Below, one piece after another: positions 44,042 to 50,029 of a stretch of 50,029 nt of DNA; within the stretch, counting starts at the first letter, position 1, and each line of letters opens with the position of its first letter. A model generated the notes under the pieces. The model searched no databases, was not told the DNA's origin, and was given only the letters and a program-made list of their open reading frames with translations. The translations under genes were made by a program, and so were the position numbers. The stretch comes from Ochromonas danica. Lineage: Eukaryota > Sar > Chrysophyceae > Chromulinales > Chromulinaceae. Where the stretch lies: assembly GCA_015146655.1 (NCBI GenBank), contig VKHL01000173.1:5963-55991 (forward strand), written 5' to 3'.

Positions 44042-45920
44042 TACCTCGAACACTACCTCGAACACTACCACCTTGGGTAAGAAGAAAGCAAAGATAGCAA
44101 TTGAATCAACAAATCGTTTAGTAGGACATACTACACCTATAACATGTATTCGTTATGGTGAAGTAGAAGTCTTATCAGGTGATCGACAAGGAAAGATTAT
44201 CATTTGGTGGTTAAAAACAGGTGAAATATTAAGACAATGTCAAGTACATACAGGTCCTGTACAATGTTTACAATTTGATAGTGTACATATTGTAAGTGGT
44301 GGGAGAACAGATGCAACAGTTTGTATAACAGATATTGCAACAGGTGAAGTATTACAAAGTTTACGTGGACATGAAGGATCTATTTTAGCTTTAGCATTTG
44401 ATCGTGAACGTATTCTATCAATTGGTGGTGATAATACCATACGTTATTGGCAATGGGGTAAACATAGTCAACCATCTGATAAATTACATATTTTAGAAGA
44501 AGGTGAAACAATGATACAAATTGCTAAACGATATGATATTACAGTTGATAATTTAATGAAATGGAATGGTATTTTAGAAATGAGAAAAGTACATCCTGGT
44601 ATGAAATTAATTGTTAAAAAAGGTGATCCTAATAGTTTAACACCAGCTGAACAAATGGCATTAGAAAGAGAATATAAACGTAAACATGCACGTTCTGTTA
44701 TTAATCGTAATTTAGCAAAATTACAAAATGAATTAACTGGTGGTGATGGAACATCATCGTTATTATCAACAGAACCAATAAATCGTGTTCATAAAATTGC
44801 AATGGATATTGATCAATTTTCAATGGGAAATCGTATGTTTGGTAAAGAAACACGTGATTTAGAATTATTTCCTGTTAGTCCTAATATGAATAAAGATAAA
44901 TATAATTTAGCATCAAGATTAGCATATGATGTTGAAAATCATGATAATCCAGATGCTCTACCATATGATCGTATTAAACCAAAAGCATATAATCCATATT
45001 ATATTACAGCAGGAAATGAAGATGAATGGGGTGAAGCAGCTGATGGATTAGGACAATCAATGTTAGATTTAATGATTGAATTATTAGTTTATGAAATAGT
45101 ATTGGAACAAAAGAAGAAATTAAGAAATAAACAAAGTGTCATTGGTCGAATCTTTCTCTATGAGAAAGATAAAGCAGAACAAGAAGCTAAACAACAAATG
45201 TTACTACTCGAAGCTGCAGCAGGGGCAGGAGAAGAGAAACAAGATGATGACCAAGGTGGTGATGGTAGTGGTAGTGGTAGTGGTAGTGGTGTTCGTCTTC
45301 TTCTACCTCTTCCTAATGACCCAACGGCTACTACTAACACTGCTACTACTACCTTACCTCCTATACCTAACAACAGTCAATCTAAAGCTATTGTTTTACC
45401 TTCTAAAGAAGAGTTAAGAAGAAAAAATGCCATGCGATATTCTAAATATGCTGAAGAAATCAACAAGAAGAAGAAGAAAGAGATGAAGAAGATGAAGAAG
45501 AATAGAATGAGTCAGGATGGTGGTAACAGTGATTTGGACAGTTCCATCTCACCCAATCCTTCGGATAGTGAACAAGATGAGACCTTAGTAGTGAGAAGAA
45601 CAACAAGAAGAGATGAAGAGAATGGTGATGATGACGTGCCGTTAATTCATCATACGATAGAAGAAGATTCTGAAGAAGTACAAGAGATGAGAGAGATCTT
45701 ACATCATCTCTTAGACAACAAGAAACCTTCGTCTACTAGACTATCACAACAACAACTACAACAAGAAGAAAATCTCCATGTTGATGCTAACACACACAAC
45801 AATAACAATAACAGTAAGAAGAATGACAATGTCATTCTCTCTGGTGGTGGTGGTAGCGTGAGAAAGAGAGACGAACAGTCTGATTCCTTTACTTTGCCTC
45901 CCATCTCATCCAAGCCCTAG
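39455..45920 (+). CDS. Giant multi-domain protein: C2HC zinc finger, two FN3, coiled coils, TPR, WD40 and LysM
   Basis: Exon 1 39455-40999 and exon 2 41331-45920, phase-0 intron of 331 nt; 2044 residues, TAG stop. Order: a helical N-terminus; C2HC-type zinc finger (CIHCNRR...HERNC, Cys170, Cys173, His185, Cys189); fibronectin type III domains at about 245-355 (IQWKWDPPIVDGGLVITQYEI) and 365-485 (LYLSWQPPYYDGGLPIIDYII); long coiled coils (about 540-880); TPR-like helices (about 906-1063, GLAKLHKYELARSCYEGQI, YGLGCGYLSIYDYENAIRYL); more coiled coil; WD40 repeats (about 1276-1557, YIYSGSIDETIICWES, WLVTGSADCEVRVWKI); a LysM domain (about 1568-1615, ILEEGETMIQIAKRYDI...WNGI...VHPGMKLIV); and an acidic Lys/Ser-rich tail. 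No signal peptide or membrane segment is visible, so it is probably a cytosolic scaffold. Confidence 0.85.
41041..41240 (+). repeat. GT-rich degenerate microsatellite in the WD40-LysM gene intron
   Basis: TGTGTGT/TGTATG/TGTCTG units fill most of the intron 41000-41330, making it three to four times longer than typical introns here. The same kind of repeat fills an intron of the large Asn/Gln-rich gene. Confidence 0.9.
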
Positions 45921-46286
45921 CTAGCTAGACTAATACTAACTCTACCAACAGAGTAAAGGGGTTGAACGATCCAGCAGAGGAACTCATCTAGTGGTAGTTC
46001 ATTCTGATGAAAAACTACCCAAATACTACAAGAATGACAAAGACAAATGTTTAAATAATGTAATTATTATGTATTATATATTATGTACTAGTACTATATA
46101 TTTAGTTGGAAAGAGTGCATGTCGAATCTTCATTGCACTCACATTAATATTAATATGGAAATAGTCTGTAAAGATAACGAAACAAATCAATCAACTAACA
46201 AGAATCAATCTGGAGTTAGTCCATTCCCCAGAGCCACAGCAATGACACCCACACCGTGCTATGCCATGCTACCCTTGCTTCCTCTG
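45921..46286. other. Convergent region up to the right duplication boundary
   Basis: 366 nt, AT-rich with TATATTA sequence at about 46055-46100. No gene was recognised. A plus-strand frame at 46119-46424 runs into antisense ATG101 and is not considered real. Confidence 0.55.
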
Positions 46287-46339
46287 CTTTCTTCTCTTCT
46301 CACAATTGCTTTGAACAGACAAAGAACGAACCCTTTCAC

Positions 46340-47391
46340 TCAAATCAATCCTTGCAGTGCCACGGAAGATCGAATGGTCGAACGTCGTCGTTCACTATCC
46401 ACGTCAGTAACTTGTAATTCATAGTCATAGAGTACCAAGGGCATATGATCTGTAAATTGATTGACAGTTTCCAGGATAGCAAGAATGGTCTTGTTCGTTT
46501 GATCATATGCTTGTAGGTGAGCTTGTTGATAACTGATTTCCTCCTCTCCAGATGAGGCTTGACTTCCCGTGGAATGACGACGATTTGGTACGGCAGAGAG
46601 ATTGTTGCCTTGTCCACCACTACCATTTGTATTCGCCAGAGCATTGAGAGTGGGAGAGTTCAAGACAGTGATGGGCAAATACCAAGTTTCCACATAGACA
46701 TTCTCTGATCGATTGACCAAACCCATCCACTCTTTTATCTCATGCTTAACAAAGAATGATAACGAGATGCCACTTCGATAAGAAGATCGTTTAGCAGTTG
46801 TAGCTTGACGTAGTAATTGTCCTATAATGTCTCTATGATAGTCAGATGTGTTAAGAGACATGGTGTATGATATCAGTTGATTAGTGTCTAGGGTCTATCT
46901 AGGATGGTCTAGTATAGGATGTGTGGCACAGGTTGATATGACAAAAGGTAATCTAGTATAGTATAGTGTAGTATAGTATAGTATAGTATAGTTATAGTAT
47001 AGTGTAGTACAATATAGTGTTGTATAGTATAGTATAATATAGTGTTGTATAGTGTTGTATAGTTAAGGTGTGGTATATGGTATAGTATAATATAGCATGA
47101 CATGACCTAGTAAAATCACAGTACAGGCAGTGTGTAGCTTGTATATATGGTAAGTGTGGTAGATATGTGATAATAGTGACAATCAACTTACTTGATATGT
47201 CGATCAACATCAGGTAGTCCAACTGAAGTATAGATCAAAGGTGACAACTGACTACAAGAGCGTTCCTGTGCCGTGGAAATGGTAGGAGCGCGGACATACA
47301 TCAGACTGTGCAGACTGGCTGACAGTGCATCTTCTGCAAAGGGTGAATAGATTCGTAACTCTGAGAGATAATGCTCTTTAATATTGGCCAT
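46340..47391 (-). CDS. ATG101: Autophagy-related protein 101, right copy
   Basis: Exon 1 47192-47391 and exon 2 46340-46832, intron 46833-47191 (359 nt). The predicted 230-residue protein is identical to the left copy, and the nucleotide stretches I compared in the exons are identical too, including synonymous sites. The HORMA-type ATG101 features are the same: ISLSFFVKHEIKEW, VYVETWYLPITVL, and PLVLYDYEL near the end. The intron has different numbers and order of TATAG/ATAGT repeats plus substitutions and a small deletion near its 5' end. Both copies have the same upstream 400 nt, so both could be expressed. Two ATG101 genes in one genome would be unusual for a factor that is normally single-copy. 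Confidence 0.82.
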
Positions 47392-48016
47392 TATTATTTA
47401 TTCCTTTTCCTTAATTTCCTTTTCAATGAATGTAGTTTGAAGATGTCAATTGAAAATAGAAGAAGAAGGCTCTGATTTGCTGCATGAGAGAGAGAGAGAG
47501 AGTGAGAGCTCTGCGGGAAACATTCCATGGAATTCCATGTTGGAAAACAGCAAATTTGCAGATAATTTTCCAATTACATCTCATATCTCATCTCATCGAA
47601 TTTTGTGATTCAAGCGGCTTTGAGTATAGATTCAGAAAGATAATTTAAACGTCTATTGCCAAGCAAAGTTATCTTTGAAAGAATACAGATCACTTGCGGA
47701 ATCAGATCACTTATCTCTTATCCTTACTTATTAATCAAGAATGCAGTGCTCAGTGAGGATTCAGCACACGATCACAATAACAGTCATGCACAAGACATAC
47801 TACAGGTAAGCTAACAATACATACACTGTAACTCTACCAAGCATTACACTAATCCACTTCATAGACAAAGAGTGCAGAACTTATAGTCCAACACACAGTA
47901 AGAAAGAGATACAACGAGGGAATTACTCTTTCTTTCTCAATTATATGGGTAGGTACCGTATAAAGGTACTTATTTGAAATATTAGGTCACTAACAACCAA
48001 CATTCTCTTTACAACA
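47392..48016. other. Spacer between ATG101 and LRR gene (right arm)
   Basis: 625 nt matching 18373-18991. The part nearest the LRR stop (about 47830-48016) carries the substitutions and a small insertion (GGTAC) that distinguish the arms. The part nearest ATG101 is identical to the left arm. An (AG)n run lies at about 47488-47502. Confidence 0.7.
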
Positions 48017-49669
48017 TCACCAATGCATTCCAGTGTTAGTATGAATTTCATCGACCCAACTACGAGAGGATTGATCATATTTGAGAACACCGCCAATTTT
48101 GCCTTCTCTCAAATACGATGACCATTCCACTTCTTCTCCACGAAACAATGAGACAATATCCTCCTTACTCGATTTGGGATGGTGAAACTTCACCTTCCTC
48201 AGTCTTAGAAGATGATATGCTGCATACAATATACTCTCACATCCAACACGAGAAATTTCCAACACTTCTAACATGTTGCATTTGCTTATCATCTGACATG
48301 TCATCTCTTCAGTAAAGTTGAATTCCGATGAATCGTTCCTCGCGGTGAGGCACAATTTGATCAACTTCTGCCCATGCTCTGCTATCACTGGCAGGATTTT
48401 GTCAGTAAATGCATGTGAAGGTTTCACATCTAACTCTTGCAATCGAGGAAGATCTGGCAATAGACTAATTAAGACATCTTCCGAAGTTTCCTCAAGCATA
48501 AGAGAAGTCACCAGTGATCCTAAGTTGCTAGTCACTAGATTCCAATCCACAACTAACGGGTAAACGTTTAGTTTCACTTGAGTATACTTTCCTCTTTGCA
48601 AAGATAGTAACACGCATTCTATACCATTTTCCCAGCCTGTATTGCACAATTCAAAACAAAGTCTCGATCTATTCTTCCCATCATTCATGATTTTGAAGAT
48701 GTTGTAACCAATGAACTTAAACTTGGGACACAATTGATAGATTTCAATCGGTTTAAGATTCTCCTCAACAGAATGAACTCCTCCATGGAACCATGATAAC
48801 TCCTCCAGATTAGGACAGGATGTTCCAATGAATCGCAACAAGTCAGAGGAAAAGAAGCCGCCACTTCCAAAAGACTTTATCTTCTCCAGGGACTTTCCAG
48901 CTGTAGACAAATATTGCAATATCAATGAAGAAGGATCATTATGCATTTTTAAAATAATGTTCAACACACGCAAGCCATGCTTTGACTTGATGAGACTCTC
49001 TAATACATGAACCAGTCCAAGACAGCCTTCTGTCTGATCAAATATTTGAAGGTCTTTCAAGCTATAGAGATGTTTTGACAATAAACCAGCTAATTTCTCA
49101 TAAACCACTCCATCAAAGTGAGCAAAGGAGAGCTTCAGAGTCTCTAATTGATTGTCTTGCAAATTCTCGGTCAATGTGGTGTACACAATACCGTCTCGCC
49201 AACCACAGTTAGAATTCCAACCACCCCATGAAACAAATTCCGCTTCTTTTACATGACTACAGTGCCTGAAGAAACTTGACAAAGAAGAGTCTAATCTTGA
49301 AGTATCCCTAAATATCGCGTTCGTCATCTCATGGTCATGCATTATCATTATGGAATGTATTGCAGGACATAATGTAACATAGTCACAACAGGAAAGAAGA
49401 TTGTCCAATACAGACAGTCGAATAGGAAAACCATCCCTCACCAACACTTTACGACTTCCTAACCATTTATAGAAGTTGACTAGCCTCATATCGACTGAAG
49501 GCCATCGTTCTAACATCACCATAGCAGATACCGAAGACAACCATTCTTCTCGATCCTCACCACTTACACAAGCAATATCCAACAGAGAGAGATCTGACCA
49601 AGTCAACCACTCACAATAAACACAGTGAAGAATATCTCTTGGTAAATACTGCCAGATCTTTTGCTTCAT
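48017..49669 (-). CDS. F-box-like / leucine-rich repeat protein, full-length copy
   Basis: A single exon of 550 residues from ATG at 49669, TGA stop. The N-terminal LPRDILHCVYCEWLTWSDLSLLDIAC is F-box-like, followed by NFYKWLGSRKVLVRDGFPIRLSVLDNL and irregular leucine-rich repeats to the end (LETLKLSFAHFDG, LEELSWFHGG, LQELDVKPSH, MLEVLEISRVGCESI), closing with WSSYLREGKIGGVL. It is the intact source or sister of the truncated copy at 17231-18372 and a diverged paralogue of the 33974-35551 gene. By family analogy it may be a substrate receptor of an SCF-type ubiquitin ligase; no Skp1-contact residues can be proven from sequence alone. The duplication boundary at 49158 falls at codon 171. Confidence 0.83.
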   Translation of the reverse strand: MKQKIWQYLPRDILHCVYCEWLTWSDLSLLDIACVSGEDREEWLSSVSAMVMLERWPSVDMRLVNFYKWLGSRKVLVRDGFPIRLSVLDNLLSCCDYVTLCPAIHSIMIMHDHEMTNAIFRDTSRLDSSLSSFFRHCSHVKEAEFVSWGGWNSNCGWRDGIVYTTLTENLQDNQLETLKLSFAHFDGVVYEKLAGLLSKHLYSLKDLQIFDQTEGCLGLVHVLESLIKSKHGLRVLNIILKMHNDPSSLILQYLSTAGKSLEKIKSFGSGGFFSSDLLRFIGTSCPNLEELSWFHGGVHSVEENLKPIEIYQLCPKFKFIGYNIFKIMNDGKNRSRLCFELCNTGWENGIECVLLSLQRGKYTQVKLNVYPLVVDWNLVTSNLGSLVTSLMLEETSEDVLISLLPDLPRLQELDVKPSHAFTDKILPVIAEHGQKLIKLCLTARNDSSEFNFTEEMTCQMISKCNMLEVLEISRVGCESILYAAYHLLRLRKVKFHHPKSSKEDIVSLFRGEEVEWSSYLREGKIGGVLKYDQSSRSWVDEIHTNTGMHW

Positions 49670-50029
49670 TGTTGTGATCTCTTGGCCGCGGATTTTGGCA
49701 TTCTGGGGAGAGCCCGGAACCGGGATTGAGTTCCGACGACATAATATCCGATATCTCTATCATAAACGTTTTCGCGACAAGCCTTCAGAAGCGCTACATT
49801 GCTAACTTTGCAATTGACGAGTGCCTAGCCATTGATAGTAGTTGACTAGTGCCTAGCCACTGGAGCGGCAACTGGTAAATTATTGGCACTTTTCGTAATG
49901 ATGAGCATAATAAACAATGAACAAGAAATCGAAGATAGAAAGCAGTATCTGTTCACTCTCGCCAGGACTGGAGGGTCAAGCAAACACTCTGGTAAACAGG
50001 ACTGACACTCGGAATATGCGTCTCGCAAA
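49670..50029. other. Upstream region of the right LRR gene
   Basis: 360 nt with no recognisable gene. Holds an imperfect 28-nt tandem repeat with GTGCCTAGCCA at 49821-49831 and 49849-49859. A 60-codon minus frame runs off the window end without a recognisable domain. Confidence 0.55.

Larger units (their letters stand above)
46287..49158 (-). repeat. Right arm of large inverted duplication
   Basis: 2872 nt, the reverse complement of 17231-20202 apart from noncoding differences. It includes ATG101 and the last 380 codons of the LRR gene. Here the LRR gene continues intact past the boundary, so this arm is the better candidate for the ancestral arrangement. Confidence 0.93.

Noticed and set aside
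46119-46424. 101-codon plus-strand frame
   Set aside because: Mostly antisense to ATG101 exon 2 and crosses the duplication boundary; no domain.
1-50029. CRISPR arrays, viral genes or intact transposons
   Set aside because: No spaced direct repeats, no polymerase, capsid, transposase or integrase motifs seen on either strand.

Overview
This is a eukaryotic nuclear window, judged from spliceosomal introns (mostly 60-140 nt, GTAAGT-like donors, CTAAC/CTGAC-like branch sites close to the acceptor), Golgi, autophagy and proteasome genes, and Pol III tRNA genes ending in T4-T5. Base composition is moderately AT-rich. All three stop codons end intact genes, so the standard code applies. The gene mix (hybrid histidine kinase with a multi-pass membrane N-terminus, Crinkler/RHS-like NTPase-nuclease, F-box-like/LRR family, GRIP golgin, COG5, ATG101, Asn/Gln/Ser-rich low-complexity proteins) suggests a free-living protist, perhaps a stramenopile or amoebozoan. 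I cannot name the lineage from sequence alone.

Layout. 0.1-14.6 kb: hybrid histidine kinase (-), GRIP-domain golgin (+), double-PH protein (+), a gene-poor stretch with a zinc-knuckle relic, tRNA-Ala(TGC), COG5 (+) and SEM1/DSS1 (-). 15-20.4 kb: Crinkler/RHS-like gene broken by one in-frame TGA, then the left arm of a ~2.9 kb inverted duplication (5'-truncated LRR gene plus ATG101) and a decayed LRR fragment. 20.4-24.4 kb: a C15/G-rich foldback sequence and two opposed identical tRNA-Ala(CGC) genes flanking a type II membrane glycosyltransferase-like gene (-). 24.6-31.9 kb: one six-exon gene for a ~2185-residue Asn/Gln/Ser-rich protein, containing a 10-N assembly gap in a CAA repeat. 32.9-39.1 kb: pyroglutamyl-peptidase I (-), an F-box-like/LRR gene (+), a small ankyrin gene with roughly one repeat per exon (+), and a secreted or organelle-targeted RNase H-fold protein (-). 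39.5-45.9 kb: a ~2044-residue zinc finger/FN3/coiled-coil/TPR/WD40/LysM protein (+). 46.3-49.7 kb: the right arm of the inverted duplication with ATG101 (-) and a full-length LRR gene (-).

Functional themes. Membrane traffic and autophagy (GRIP golgin, COG5, ATG101 twice) and protein turnover (SEM1, F-box-like LRR proteins, pyroglutamyl peptidase) are well represented, but the neighbours are independently transcribed genes and not an operon. I found no CRISPR array, intact transposon or virus. The most notable structure is the inverted LRR-ATG101 duplication: the coding sequence appears identical between arms while two noncoding islands have diverged. The most notable proteins are the multi-domain WD40-LysM fusion and the lone RNase H with a retroelement-like C-terminal motif.
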